Assembly (NCBI GenBank): GCA_026391455.1
Contig: JAPLEH010000010.1
Span: 1 to 64,000, forward strand
Length of the DNA stretch: 64,000 nucleotides
Direction of reading: 5' to 3'
DNA from: Bacteroidota bacterium
GTDB taxonomy: Bacteria > Bacteroidota > Bacteroidia > Chitinophagales > Chitinophagaceae
This document shows positions 1 to 9,144 of the stretch, piece after piece (the first letter of the stretch is position 1; every line of letters starts with the position of its first letter). The notes under the pieces were generated by a model, which saw only the letters and a program-made list of their open reading frames with translations, was not told the origin of the DNA and made no database searches. A program made the translations under genes and the position numbers.

Positions 1-141
1 CAGCAACAAAATAAGAAACCAACGTATTTTTAAAACTGATTCAAGCTCTTATTCATACTATTCTCGGGACCGCAATAATCCACTCCACAGTGGGGTGGGT
101 CAACATGCAGGAATGGTGGGTCAACATGACAGGAATTTACA
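1..141 (-). mobile_element. End of an IS21-like insertion element (partial)
   Basis: Two copies of GGTGGGTCAACATG (94-107 and 115-128, 21 bp apart) lie next to the point where hsdR homology stops. On the minus strand the element would start with TGT at 141 and run leftwards out of the window. TG-starting ends with several repeated sub-terminal copies are known for IS21-family elements. The break in hsdR and the repeats are seen directly; the family is inferred, because no istA/istB gene is visible in these 141 bases. Confidence 0.5.
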
Positions 142-487
142 CTTCACCGTTTTTACAGGTTAATTCAGTGGTAACGTGAAAACTGTTGTTAGAGAAATTT
201 TTAAAGTCGATAAGTTTAATGCCGGAGGTTGTTGTGAGTGCTTTATAAAACTCTCTTCCTAAATCATCGTAGTCCAGTTTCAGGGTAATTTCATCCAAAT
301 ACTTTTCAAGTTCTGTTTCTGTATATCCGTTATTGAACTTCTTCAGGCTTTGAATAAATACATCCTTGAAAATATTAGTTTCCTCTAGTCTGCGATGATG
401 ATCTTTTCTGGAAATGTAGTGATAGCCCAGCCTGGCAAGGTGGAGAAGTGCTGGTATTTTTACTCTTGAATCTTCGTTGAAGGCCAT
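137..487 (-). pseudogene. hsdR: Type I restriction enzyme HsdR, N-terminal fragment
   Basis: The 116 residues match the N-terminus of type I restriction R subunits (MAFNEDSRVKIPALLHLARL, then a TSGIKLIDF block and FHVTTELTCKNGE). A full HsdR has about 800-1000 residues: an N-terminal PD-(D/E)xK nuclease followed by a translocating helicase. Here the frame is cut just before the nuclease motifs, and the TAA stop (139-137) appears to be supplied by the inserted element. No catalytic part remains, so no activity is expected. It lies downstream of the hsdM-hsdS-ATPase-HNH operon on the same strand, after a 316-bp gap. Confidence 0.85.
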
Positions 488-679
488 TGGTAATTTATGG
501 TGTTTTGGGTATAGGCCTAAAATAATCTCTAAAATAACATATTTCGGGGTTAATTATTCCTAAATCGTCATTGAAGTCGTGAATGATTATTAAAAGTTTT
601 TGTGCAGTTGTAAAACAAATGAAAACACACTTAAAAGCTGCTTTATAACCCCATCGTATTTAGGCAGGCATTGAACAAA

Positions 680-703
680 AAACAGGCTATAAAAGCCTGT
701 TTC
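680..703 (-). terminator. Rho-independent terminator
   Basis: On the minus strand AACAGGCT and AGCCTGTT pair across a four-base loop and are followed by a run of T. It directly follows the tRNA-like fragment, as a native tRNA terminator would, and it separates hsdR from the upstream operon. Confidence 0.6.
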
Positions 704-705
704 AA

Positions 706-735
706 AATGTAGTCCCGGAAAAACGGGTATCGAAC
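706..735 (-). repeat. tRNA 3'-end-like fragment, possible left attachment site
   Basis: On the minus strand this reads GTTCGATACCCG, five bases, then CCGGGACTACA, like the T-loop and acceptor end of a tRNA. It shares TTCGAT and CGGGACTAC with the intact tRNA-Arg at 14929-15000 and has the same orientation. That is the geometry left by integration into a tRNA 3' end. The middle differs in length (11 versus 6 bases between the shared blocks), so it is not an exact duplication and may derive from another tRNA or be decayed. Confidence 0.4.
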
Positions 736-803
736 AAGGTGGTGGAGTTTTTTGAACGGATGTGGTTGATTCTGAATGGTTAATTAGGCTTTACAGTTTT
801 ATT

Positions 804-1919
804 TTAACTGTAATGTGTGTTACTCCACGTTTGCAGATGATTTTTTAAATCACATTCATCTCGAAGCATTTTAAATAATGCAACTCTAATAAGGTTTTTG
901 TCTTTAAAGAGTTCGTTTTGAGAGATACTTAATTGAGTATCTAAAAAGTCATCCCAATTAATCTCGATTCCATATTTCCCTTTAAGCATTTGAGCACTTC
1001 GTCGATATTCTTCCAATAATGTCTCAAGCCAAACTTTAAGAAATTGGCAACTTTTCGCTTTATATCTTTTTGAAATTCTAAATGTTCTGTCCCAGCTTTC
1101 AACTTTTTCATTATCCGCTCCTGACAATGTAATGGTCAAATTCTTTGGCACCATCTTTTTAAGATCAGCAGGAAAAGATTCTGCTCGGTTTGTCTCAAAC
1201 TTAATATCAACATAAGCAGTACTATTTGTAAAAGGATAAAACGCTTTTCTCCTTTTTGTTTTGTCGCTTCCCCTTAAATCGTCATATATCATTGATTTTT
1301 CCAGCTTGTGCTTAGAATTACATTCGTAACACATTGGGAAAAGATTATTGAAATTTATGCTTGAGAATGGAAATGTTCCCTTTGGAAGATAATGGTCGTA
1401 AGCATCTCGACCATCGTCATACTGGGATTGGAGATCATTAATACCGCAGAATGGACAGACTTGCAAATCGCTGTTTATTATTAAGGAATCGTAATGATTT
1501 TTTAAGCCCAAATATTTTTCTTTTACATGTGCTCTGTTAAGGAAATTTTCGTAGAGGTTATTAAAAAATGACTTTAGCACTTTAGCCAATGGCTCTGGTA
1601 ATTCTTTGTATAATACGGGATCTACAGACGAATCATTGCAGAGCTGTTCAATTTTGTTGTTATTAATTATTCCTTCTTTAAGGATTTGTTTTACAGCCTT
1701 GTCGCTTTTTACATAATCATAAATTGTCTTTAGAGGTGTCATTAGTAAATCAGTATCATTTTGCTTTTCGAGTTCCATCAGATATCTTAATTCACTGGAG
1801 AATTTATTTGTATTGAATTTAGAGTTTGACCTTGCCTGACAAATGATCTCAAAAGCCTCCATGATATGCTCATGAATTTCTTCTATTTTATGAACTTTAT
1901 GTTTAAATGATTTAAGCAT
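804..1919 (-). CDS. HNH endonuclease, Septu PtuB-like, linked to type I RM
   Basis: This 371-residue protein has a zinc-bound HNH fold in the middle: CPFC at 155-158, the DH pair at 175-176, Asn near 189-191, and CYEC-N at 197-201 followed by a Lys. The layout is like the TIGR02646/PtuB group of HNH nucleases that act with an SMC-like ATPase. The N-terminal 150 residues are helical and of unknown function. It starts 2 bp after the ATPase gene ends and is surely cotranscribed with it. By analogy with Septu it would be the DNA- or RNA-cutting effector controlled by the ATPase. Assignment as HNH is firm; the target is unknown. Confidence 0.85.
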   Translation of the reverse strand: MLKSFKHKVHKIEEIHEHIMEAFEIICQARSNSKFNTNKFSSELRYLMELEKQNDTDLLMTPLKTIYDYVKSDKAVKQILKEGIINNNKIEQLCNDSSVDPVLYKELPEPLAKVLKSFFNNLYENFLNRAHVKEKYLGLKNHYDSLIINSDLQVCPFCGINDLQSQYDDGRDAYDHYLPKGTFPFSSINFNNLFPMCYECNSKHKLEKSMIYDDLRGSDKTKRRKAFYPFTNSTAYVDIKFETNRAESFPADLKKMVPKNLTITLSGADNEKVESWDRTFRISKRYKAKSCQFLKVWLETLLEEYRRSAQMLKGKYGIEINWDDFLDTQLSISQNELFKDKNLIRVALFKMLRDECDLKNHLQTWSNTHYS

Positions 1920-1921
1920 TT

Positions 1922-3751
1922 TTAATTCATATCATTTAGACTTTTTAACTTTGAATTAATCATATAAAACAACATAAACTTTTCAACTGAATCACCAAAC
2001 TCTGTCGCCTCTCTTTTTATTTCTTCAAGGTCACTTACTTTTTGAGCTTGTTCAACTAGCACTTCTAAGTCCTCAATACGTTTATTAGGAGTTTCTGCAA
2101 TTGTAAAGTCTTTATCAAACAATTCTTTTAAAAGTATATTGGCAGAAGTGCCATAAGTGTTTGTTGTTGGTTTACGAAATCGGACCTCGTCATTTTCGTC
2201 TCTGTAGAAAATGTAAACATTTTCCTTTTGGCAGTCACTAACGACAAATGGTGAATGGGTAGTAAGTATAACCTCCTGTTGCGGAATAAACAACCCTGGA
2301 TCATTCTTTATTTTAATACTCAAAATTTCATTTAAGCTACTAATAAGTTTCCGGCGCCATTCTGGATTAAAGTGAGTTTCGGGCTCATCAAGAAGAAAAA
2401 GGCTGGCATTTTCGTCAATCAATAATAAAGATCCTGTAACCTGTAAGTATTGATGCTCGCCATCGCTTAACTGTTTATAATATACAATCCTCCTATTAGC
2501 TTTTTTAAGTCTAATCGCATCTACATGAAATACTTTCTCTTCATCTGCTACTTTTGGCAAGAATTCATGGATGTTGGTTTCAAGATTATTTTGCTTTACC
2601 TGAAACTGTGTTGCTTCATCAAAATTTTCAATGTTCAACAAGTTTAAAAGATATAGTTCCCCGAAAAACTTAATCGCTCCACCTGGAAATTTATCTCTGA
2701 ATGCACTTTTTAAACTCTTATCAACTTTAAAATAAAGTTCAATTCGCACCGTGTCATCGGTTTTACTCAGTGCATGTATATCACGATCTGTAAGGACTTT
2801 TTGAGTAGTGCTACATTCACCAATTTTTTCAAGCGTCTGTTTAAGCCGATAAGGTATTTCCAGCGTTTTCACAAAATCGTTAAATGAATAGGGACTATTA
2901 CTTTGAGCATCAAGCCCTGCTGTGGTCACTTTTTGAAGTATTTGAGGTGTACTTAGGTTATTTTTTATTTTAAAGTTGAATCCTATCCTGAACGAATGCA
3001 AATCAGTTATTTGAAGTAGTTCGTTCACGACATCCATTTCTCTTTTCTTGTTCTTTTCTCCGTATTCTCTGAATAAGTAATTTGCTAAAACTGCCAATGA
3101 GTTATTCTGATAATTGAGGAAAAATAAGCGGTATATATCAGGTTCTGGGATATTATCTTTATCAATAGTCTCTACATCAGGTTCTTCTTCAGAGTTTTCT
3201 TCATTACGAAGACTCTCCTTCTTTTTTAACTCATCAAAGTAATAGAAATCCATTTTTGTAAATGGAACGCTTACCATTTCGTTCATACCGCTGCTATAGC
3301 CAATTATCTGGTTAGGTAACAATTTGGCAAACATTGCTGCACCCTGCGCAATATGCTTCGCATCAGAATTGGTGTAGAAGTATTCAAATACCGGAGGCCT
3401 GCCATTTTCTTTTGTAACAATAACATCCCGCCATGTGAGACTAGAAATCGCTTCTGAACTATCTTCCTTAAGAATATTTCGGGGTGTAACTGGCAATTTA
3501 TAGTGTATCCTGAAGCCGAACCATGTTTCAGCCTTCGTATATTGTTTTATGTCGGGAATGGAATAGGACTCCAGGTAAAAGAAAATTTCTGCCAACACCT
3601 GCATTACATTGCTTTTGCCACTTCCATTTAGTCCGACAAAGCAAATTGGCTCTATTTTATTAGAGTCTTTCAATGGACGGGTAAAAAAGATTTTAAAGCC
3701 TTCCTGTAAGCCTCTGAATGGACTGTATAGTTCTAACTCTACCAGCTTCAT
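1922..3751 (-). CDS. Restriction-system-associated AAA/ABC-type ATPase, PtuA-like
   Basis: The 609-residue protein has a complete ABC/SMC-type ATPase: Walker A GLNGSGKS at 40-47, signature LSDGE at 428-432, Walker B LFLLDEPE at 451-458 and the switch THS at 498-500. The long middle (about 60-420) is the helical insert of OLD/PtuA/RloA-type ATPases. Such proteins are known beside type I restriction genes. It overlaps hsdS by ATGA at 3748-3751 and is followed 2 bp later by an HNH nuclease, so the pair looks like a Septu module inside a type I RM operon. It probably senses invading DNA or modification state and gates the nuclease; that role is inferred. Confidence 0.85.
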   Translation of the reverse strand: MKLVELELYSPFRGLQEGFKIFFTRPLKDSNKIEPICFVGLNGSGKSNVMQVLAEIFFYLESYSIPDIKQYTKAETWFGFRIHYKLPVTPRNILKEDSSEAISSLTWRDVIVTKENGRPPVFEYFYTNSDAKHIAQGAAMFAKLLPNQIIGYSSGMNEMVSVPFTKMDFYYFDELKKKESLRNEENSEEEPDVETIDKDNIPEPDIYRLFFLNYQNNSLAVLANYLFREYGEKNKKREMDVVNELLQITDLHSFRIGFNFKIKNNLSTPQILQKVTTAGLDAQSNSPYSFNDFVKTLEIPYRLKQTLEKIGECSTTQKVLTDRDIHALSKTDDTVRIELYFKVDKSLKSAFRDKFPGGAIKFFGELYLLNLLNIENFDEATQFQVKQNNLETNIHEFLPKVADEEKVFHVDAIRLKKANRRIVYYKQLSDGEHQYLQVTGSLLLIDENASLFLLDEPETHFNPEWRRKLISSLNEILSIKIKNDPGLFIPQQEVILTTHSPFVVSDCQKENVYIFYRDENDEVRFRKPTTNTYGTSANILLKELFDKDFTIAETPNKRIEDLEVLVEQAQKVSDLEEIKREATEFGDSVEKFMLFYMINSKLKSLNDMN

Positions 3752-5817
3752 ACTGCCTGCGCCTGTTTAAGTTGATTAACTTTTAAATACAATCTTCTGG
3801 GACTTTGCGAACCGTCCTCCGCCGTTAACAAGTATTCAAACGCATCATCATTCAATTCCTTTAAATTCTCATCGAAATAAACCTGCTGCAAAAATGCAGG
3901 TACTTCATCCAGCTTCTGCATTATATATTTATTCAAAATTTCAAACGAAGGCTTGAATTGAAATCTTTGCAAAAACTCCTGCAATTGCTGAAAGGTAAAT
4001 GGGGTATTCCAAAATTCTGAAACAATAAATGAATCTATGGCTTCAAAAACACCCTTCTCCAACGTCTCATAGCTGGCTTGCACTGCTTTCTCCTCGGAAA
4101 GTGTATTCATTACTTGTTCAATCGTAAATACTTTGTCTGAATAGTATTGTTTTACAAGAGCAATAATATTAATATCGTAATTATTAAGTGTGAGGTTCCC
4201 AATTTTTGTTTCACCTAAGTATTTCAAGATAGGGTCTGCATGTTGTTTTTCTAGTTCCTCAGCCTCTGCAATCAACTCTTTTTCTTCTGCCAATTGTAAA
4301 ACAGCCTTGCCGGCTGCCTCAGTAATAGCATTGGTTTTAAAAAAAGGAGTTTCTAGTAAAAGTTTAGCGGCTGTAGTAGACGATATGTCTGCAAGGTGAT
4401 TAATTTGGTGAACTTTCATAATTTCTTGCAAGCCCCGTATTGCAGACAACGTCGGTATTTGCATTTTCGATAAGGCGCTAGCTACATTTGCCGCAGTTAC
4501 AAGTTTCGGAATAGCTACGACAAATTTTGTTGCACTGTTATATAATTTATCAATCCCTTTCACTTTTGAAATCTCATCAGTCTGCTCTTTTAACCAATTT
4601 ATTGATTTTGCTGCCTCTTGAATAATTATATCATCTTGCTTTATTTTAAGCTTACCATCAAAAGCACCTTTTAGAAGTGAATCAAACAAAGTCTGTCCTT
4701 TCCTTTGATTGTCCAACAGTTTTTCACGCAAATCCAGAATTTTTACAACACATTCTGAATATTTCTTTCGAAGTTCAGGCGGTGGCAATAATATTTTAAT
4801 GCTTTGAAATTCCTGTGCATTTATATTAGCCATACCTACAATGTTTTTACTCATATTTTTAAGTATAGCTTTGCCGTAAGAAGAGTTTAAGTACCCAGAA
4901 ATATAATAAGCATCTTCTGGCAGCTTGGTTCGTATTCGAATTAAATACCCGGCAATAATTACCTCGTCCTCTTTTTGATATACAGACGTCTTTCCAACGA
5001 GTTCTCTGCTATTGGTTCTATTAAAAACAATATCTCCCTTTTTTAATCCATATTTGATCAAGTCATTTGCAGTGGCATCAATTCGCTTAAGGTCTGTAAA
5101 ATCAAAGTACCCTTCATATGTAACATTATTCATTCGGATGTATGGGTAGGCTCCTGTTTCTGTAGACTTTTCACTTGTACCATAGTTTGCTGATTCAATA
5201 AGACCTTTAATGGGGCCAACTAGAAATTTTTTGGGATTTTTAGCCGGTTCGCCAAAAATTTCTAAAAAGGTATTCTTTAGGATTTGGTCAATAATAAATA
5301 TAGATTTTTTCCTTTTTTCTGTAACTTCTTGAAACTTTTCCAATACTGTTACTATTTGCAGTTGCTTCCTATAATTGAGTATCGGGAACGGTGTGCGTTT
5401 TAAAATTTCAATAGAGATATTTTGTTGCCCACCACCTTGGGCTTTATCTAATAGCTGTTCTTTAATGTTCAACAAATAATAGTAAAGAAATTCTGGGGAA
5501 AGTTCTTCGCTAGGAAGTATTGCAGCACAAGCCTGATTTGTTGCAGCTTCTGTTTTTAGAATTGAGCAATTGCCAATTGTTGCTCCGTATAGTGCGATTA
5601 GTACAGTATTTACTGGCAGAATTTTGGCAGAGGAATTCTCAAGGCCGATTTCGGTTATCCTCTTGGGAATATTTTCTGATGTAAGATTTTTGACTTTTAA
5701 ATCGCCTGAGTTAACCCAGAAAATCTTTCCATTATCGTAATATTGGCTTATGGAGGTTTGGGGAGTGCCTCCAGAGGTTATCCTAAAAACTTCGCCTATT
5801 GTTGTCCACTTTCTCAT
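3748..5817 (-). CDS. hsdS: Type I restriction specificity subunit HsdS with long C-terminal extension
   Basis: Residues 1-390 hold two target-recognition domains: the first begins with WTTIGEVFRITSGGTP, the second near 205-230 (GLIESANYGTSEKS). Each is followed by a helical spacer. Together they would read the two halves of a bipartite DNA site and dock HsdM. A typical HsdS has 400-450 residues, but this one has 689. The extra 290 residues are mostly helical, charged and unlike the recognition domains; I do not recognise them. ATGA overlaps at both ends (with hsdM at 5814-5817 and the ATPase at 3748-3751) show translational coupling. The extension may be a dock for the ATPase/HNH pair. Confidence 0.9.
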   Translation of the reverse strand: MRKWTTIGEVFRITSGGTPQTSISQYYDNGKIFWVNSGDLKVKNLTSENIPKRITEIGLENSSAKILPVNTVLIALYGATIGNCSILKTEAATNQACAAILPSEELSPEFLYYYLLNIKEQLLDKAQGGGQQNISIEILKRTPFPILNYRKQLQIVTVLEKFQEVTEKRKKSIFIIDQILKNTFLEIFGEPAKNPKKFLVGPIKGLIESANYGTSEKSTETGAYPYIRMNNVTYEGYFDFTDLKRIDATANDLIKYGLKKGDIVFNRTNSRELVGKTSVYQKEDEVIIAGYLIRIRTKLPEDAYYISGYLNSSYGKAILKNMSKNIVGMANINAQEFQSIKILLPPPELRKKYSECVVKILDLREKLLDNQRKGQTLFDSLLKGAFDGKLKIKQDDIIIQEAAKSINWLKEQTDEISKVKGIDKLYNSATKFVVAIPKLVTAANVASALSKMQIPTLSAIRGLQEIMKVHQINHLADISSTTAAKLLLETPFFKTNAITEAAGKAVLQLAEEKELIAEAEELEKQHADPILKYLGETKIGNLTLNNYDINIIALVKQYYSDKVFTIEQVMNTLSEEKAVQASYETLEKGVFEAIDSFIVSEFWNTPFTFQQLQEFLQRFQFKPSFEILNKYIMQKLDEVPAFLQQVYFDENLKELNDDAFEYLLTAEDGSQSPRRLYLKVNQLKQAQAV

Positions 5818-7463
5818 TTAATCAACTCGTTTAAACTGTTCATGCCAGCTAGAATTTCTTTTTCCATTTCTATGAGTGTGCTCAAAATTTGTTTTGGTGG
5901 TGTATACTCAACAGAATTATATTCAAATTCCTTATACTTGTTTAAACTTAGATCGTATTTATTATTTATTATTTCCACTATCGGAACAAAAAAATGTATT
6001 TTCTTTCTGTCGATACTTAGTTTATAATTGTTAAGGGAGTTCTTGAATTCTTTTATTATAACTGGTAAAGGTTTATCCCCCAACAGTCTTCTGTTGTCAT
6101 CCAAGCTATATCCATCGCTTTCCATTTTATAAAACCATACTTTTTTTGTATGCCAGTTCTTTCCATCACTCGCCGGTTTTTTAATCTCGTTGGCTCTCTT
6201 GTCAAAAACTAAAATAGCTGTACTAACGCCAGCATAAGGTTTAAATACTCCGCTTGGCATACTAATAACAGCTTTTAGTTCGCAAGTTTGTAGCAATAGC
6301 TTGCGTACCTCCTGATGAGCATTGCTGCTGCCAAATAATACACCATCCGGGATTATAACACCTGCTTTTCCTCCAATACTTAACATACGAATTATGCGGT
6401 CAATAAATAACAATTCAGTTTTGTTACTCTCAATACGCATAACACCTTTATCATCTCTATCAATACTGCCTTTAAAAGGAGGATTGGCCAGTATTATTGA
6501 ATAGGTTCCAGGCTTTTCATATTTATCATATTTTTTACTAAGTGTATCCATTTGCTCAATATGCGGATGTGTAATATCATGCAGCATCAGGTTCATTAAT
6601 CCCAGACGAACCATTGTGGGGTCAAAGTCAAACCCATAGAATGTCTTAGTATGAAGCTTTGTCCAGGTACGGTTGTTTTTAATTTTATCCCCTTTCACAC
6701 CTGTAGTAAATCCATTTTCATCTTCAGCCAGCAGGAACTTGCTACTCGTAAGTTTTGTAATAATATGCTGATAAGCTCCAACAAGGAACCCTGCAGTGCC
6801 GCTTGTTGGATCACATATTTTATCATTCTCAGTGGGATCAACTAATTCTACAATTAAACGTATGATGTGCCTGGGTGTACGAAACTGTCCATTCTTTCCT
6901 GAGCGGGCAATTTCATTTAACAAATACTCATAAATATCACCCAATGTATCATGAAAAACCTGCCCGCCTGCCTGCTGTTTTTTAATCTCGTCATAAATTC
7001 CGTCAATAAGTTTAATTGCGTCATCTAGCAATGAAGGTTTGGGTATAATAAATACCGCATCTTTCATGCTTTTACTGAATGGGAATACTTGTCCATTTAA
7101 GGTTTGTATAAAGGGGAAAACATTTTTAGCTACATGCTCAAGTTTCAACTCCTTATCTGTTATAGTTGAAAATTGACTCCATTTGAGCGTTTCTTTACTC
7201 AAGGTCTTAATACCCACGTATTTTTTGTATTCTAGTTTTTCATCGGAAGTATAATCTGTTTTTAATGCCCTCTTCAGAGTTATTTTATTGGGTATAGAAC
7301 CGGCAAACAAAGACAATTTCTTTTTCTTGTCTGTCTCCTCTAATCTTTTAATAAACAGTAAATAGCTTATTTGCTCGATTGCGGTTAAAGGATTGGCAAT
7401 GCCTCCACTCCAGAACCGGTCCCACAGTTGATTTATTTTGCTTTTAATTTCGGGATTCAACAT
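5814..7463 (-). CDS. hsdM: Type I DNA adenine methyltransferase subunit HsdM
   Basis: The 549-residue protein has the HsdM helical N-domain (1-150) and a Rossmann methyltransferase domain. The SAM-binding motif I is DPTSGTAGF at 218-226 and the catalytic motif NPPF at 327-330, which indicates N6-adenine methylation. Length is normal for the family. It is the first gene of the operon hsdM-hsdS-ATPase-HNH. The N-terminus MLNPEIKSKINQLWDRFWSG is the usual start. With HsdR destroyed, HsdM plus HsdS should still methylate their target site. Confidence 0.95.
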   Translation of the reverse strand: MLNPEIKSKINQLWDRFWSGGIANPLTAIEQISYLLFIKRLEETDKKKKLSLFAGSIPNKITLKRALKTDYTSDEKLEYKKYVGIKTLSKETLKWSQFSTITDKELKLEHVAKNVFPFIQTLNGQVFPFSKSMKDAVFIIPKPSLLDDAIKLIDGIYDEIKKQQAGGQVFHDTLGDIYEYLLNEIARSGKNGQFRTPRHIIRLIVELVDPTENDKICDPTSGTAGFLVGAYQHIITKLTSSKFLLAEDENGFTTGVKGDKIKNNRTWTKLHTKTFYGFDFDPTMVRLGLMNLMLHDITHPHIEQMDTLSKKYDKYEKPGTYSIILANPPFKGSIDRDDKGVMRIESNKTELLFIDRIIRMLSIGGKAGVIIPDGVLFGSSNAHQEVRKLLLQTCELKAVISMPSGVFKPYAGVSTAILVFDKRANEIKKPASDGKNWHTKKVWFYKMESDGYSLDDNRRLLGDKPLPVIIKEFKNSLNNYKLSIDRKKIHFFVPIVEIINNKYDLSLNKYKEFEYNSVEYTPPKQILSTLIEMEKEILAGMNSLNELIK

Positions 7464-7531
7464 AGTATTCTCAATTAAAAATTAATTTACTAAAATTATT
7501 TACTTGCTATGTAAACAACTCAAGACTTTTT

Positions 7532-8326
7532 TTAATTCATCAATTCCAATATTTCGTACTTTATTTTCTCATAGGCCACCTCCTGGTCATACTGCTCCTC
7601 TGGCCGTATCAACGCCTTTATATCGCCAATAAACGCATCATCTTTAAGCTTTAATTCCATATTTTGCAAAAGTAGCTTTTGGGTAGGCGGATGCTCCACT
7701 ACAAACTCCATATACCTGTTATAGCAAGTCAGCAGGGCATTTATATTCAGCCCTTTCAAAACAGAAATGGCTTTATACAAATCAAATAAGTCACGTCCTT
7801 TCCGGCGCTGGTATAAAGCCCGAAGCTTTGTTCCCAACAGTTCCTCTATATGATAGGTTGTAATGCTACAGGAGCCTGTGAACCAGGCAGATTTAACTTC
7901 AAATGGAAATTGCTGATAACCCATCACGGTAAAATGCTCCCGGCAATTGGTTTCAATTTTTAACCGCAGGTTTACAACCGGAGGAAGTTCGGATTCAAAA
8001 CGATAGAGCAGTGTGAAATTATTTTCTTTCTGTTTTCGCTGCGGTTCTCCTAAAAATGTCAACCGCTCTTTCAGCCTGTCTGCTATCGGGCCAAAAGGCT
8101 CGGCTGTAATTTGTACCAGGTCTATATCTTCTGAATACCTTGGTTGCGGCTGAATGTACAGTTTGTGCAACGCGGTACCACCCCGGAAAGCCAGACGGCT
8201 TGCCAGCCATTCATCAGAAAATATCTCCACCAAGGCCCGGCAAATAACGAGATCCTGTTCCACCTGCTCGGTGGTTTGCCATGGTACATAATTGGCCCAT
8301 TCGGTAATATATGCCTGTGGTATCAT
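7532..8326 (-). CDS. AbiEii-type nucleotidyltransferase toxin
   Basis: The 264-residue protein matches the AbiEii/AbiGii toxin family. FRGGTALHK at 47-55 and SEDIDLV at 65-71 form the GGT/S...DxD signature of DNA polymerase beta-like nucleotidyltransferases. Known AbiEii-type toxins block growth, in studied members by adding nucleotides to tRNA. It overlaps the upstream antitoxin gene by ATGA (8323-8326), the standard arrangement of type IV AbiE systems. The nucleotidyltransferase core is intact, so the toxin should be active. Confidence 0.9.
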   Translation of the reverse strand: MIPQAYITEWANYVPWQTTEQVEQDLVICRALVEIFSDEWLASRLAFRGGTALHKLYIQPQPRYSEDIDLVQITAEPFGPIADRLKERLTFLGEPQRKQKENNFTLLYRFESELPPVVNLRLKIETNCREHFTVMGYQQFPFEVKSAWFTGSCSITTYHIEELLGTKLRALYQRRKGRDLFDLYKAISVLKGLNINALLTCYNRYMEFVVEHPPTQKLLLQNMELKLKDDAFIGDIKALIRPEEQYDQEVAYEKIKYEILELMN

Positions 8327-9144
8327 TCGTTTAGTTCAATCTGAGTATTTACAATTACTTTCCACCGTTCATCTACCGGAAACCCTTTTGTTACAACTGC
8401 TACTTTAAGCGGGGTACGAAACATTGTAATTTCATTTTTCTGAATGGCTTTTTCTAATGCATCTGCAAGTGAAAAGTTTTGCAACACTTTTTCCAGCAAA
8501 TAACCCAGCCGCTGTAAGATAGCTGCCGGGACATAATCAACTAAAACAGTATTAAAAGCTTCAGGCTTTATTACGTCAACCAGTTCAATCAGTACTTCTG
8601 CCACCCTTGTAATACCTCCAACTCTTTTTGCATATTGTACCATGTCAGTGGCTGTAAGAGCGGGATTGGATATGTTTAGATAGCCTGCTTCTGTTTTTCT
8701 TTTTTCAAGCAATTCTTCCGGTATTTCTTTTTTGCTGATATAATTTATTTTCAGCCCCTTTTTTGCAGTGGGTCTCAGCACGGGAAAGCTGGTTATCACA
8801 AAAAATTCCTGCGGCTGCTGATGCGATGCGCCATGATAAACGGCTGCATTTAACAGCGCCAGGTAATAGGGTCGGTTCAATTCTTTCATAAAAGCATCGA
8901 GATACAATGCTGGCGGCAGTACACCTTTGGATTTATACTGCGGAGGTATAATGAGGTAATAGCCTTTATGAATAGATAAAATACTGCCCTTTGCCGCTAA
9001 ACGCATCAAAGAATATTTAGCAGCTACGGTGGACTGTTCCGGGAATGCATCACGAAGCATCTCAAGAGAAAAAGAGAATTTGCCTTTAGCAGCCAGATCG
9101 CTAACCCATTCCTCCAGACTTGTATTTGGCTTAACTATCTCCAA
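8323..9144 (-). CDS. AbiEi-type antitoxin / transcriptional repressor
   Basis: The 273-residue protein has the AbiEi layout: a winged-helix N-domain (about 15-70, with SLMRLAAKGSILSIHKGYYL) and an AbiEi C-terminal domain containing the LNAAVYHGASHQQP region and the LTATDMVQY segment. In known AbiE systems this protein represses its own promoter and neutralises the partner toxin. It is translationally coupled to the toxin gene by a 4-bp overlap. Its 5' region contains three copies of TTTTTGC that may be its operator. Confidence 0.88.
   Translation of the reverse strand: MEIVKPNTSLEEWVSDLAAKGKFSFSLEMLRDAFPEQSTVAAKYSLMRLAAKGSILSIHKGYYLIIPPQYKSKGVLPPALYLDAFMKELNRPYYLALLNAAVYHGASHQQPQEFFVITSFPVLRPTAKKGLKINYISKKEIPEELLEKRKTEAGYLNISNPALTATDMVQYAKRVGGITRVAEVLIELVDVIKPEAFNTVLVDYVPAAILQRLGYLLEKVLQNFSLADALEKAIQKNEITMFRTPLKVAVVTKGFPVDERWKVIVNTQIELNE

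Larger units (their letters stand above)
488..803. other. Gap between HNH gene and hsdR with terminator and tRNA-like fragment
   Basis: No gene is visible in these 316 bases. From right to left it holds the end of the HNH transcript, a fragment resembling the 3' end of a tRNA (706-735), a hairpin followed by T residues (680-703), and an AT-rich stretch that probably holds the hsdR promoter. No clear TAnnTTTG box was found for hsdR. Confidence 0.6.
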
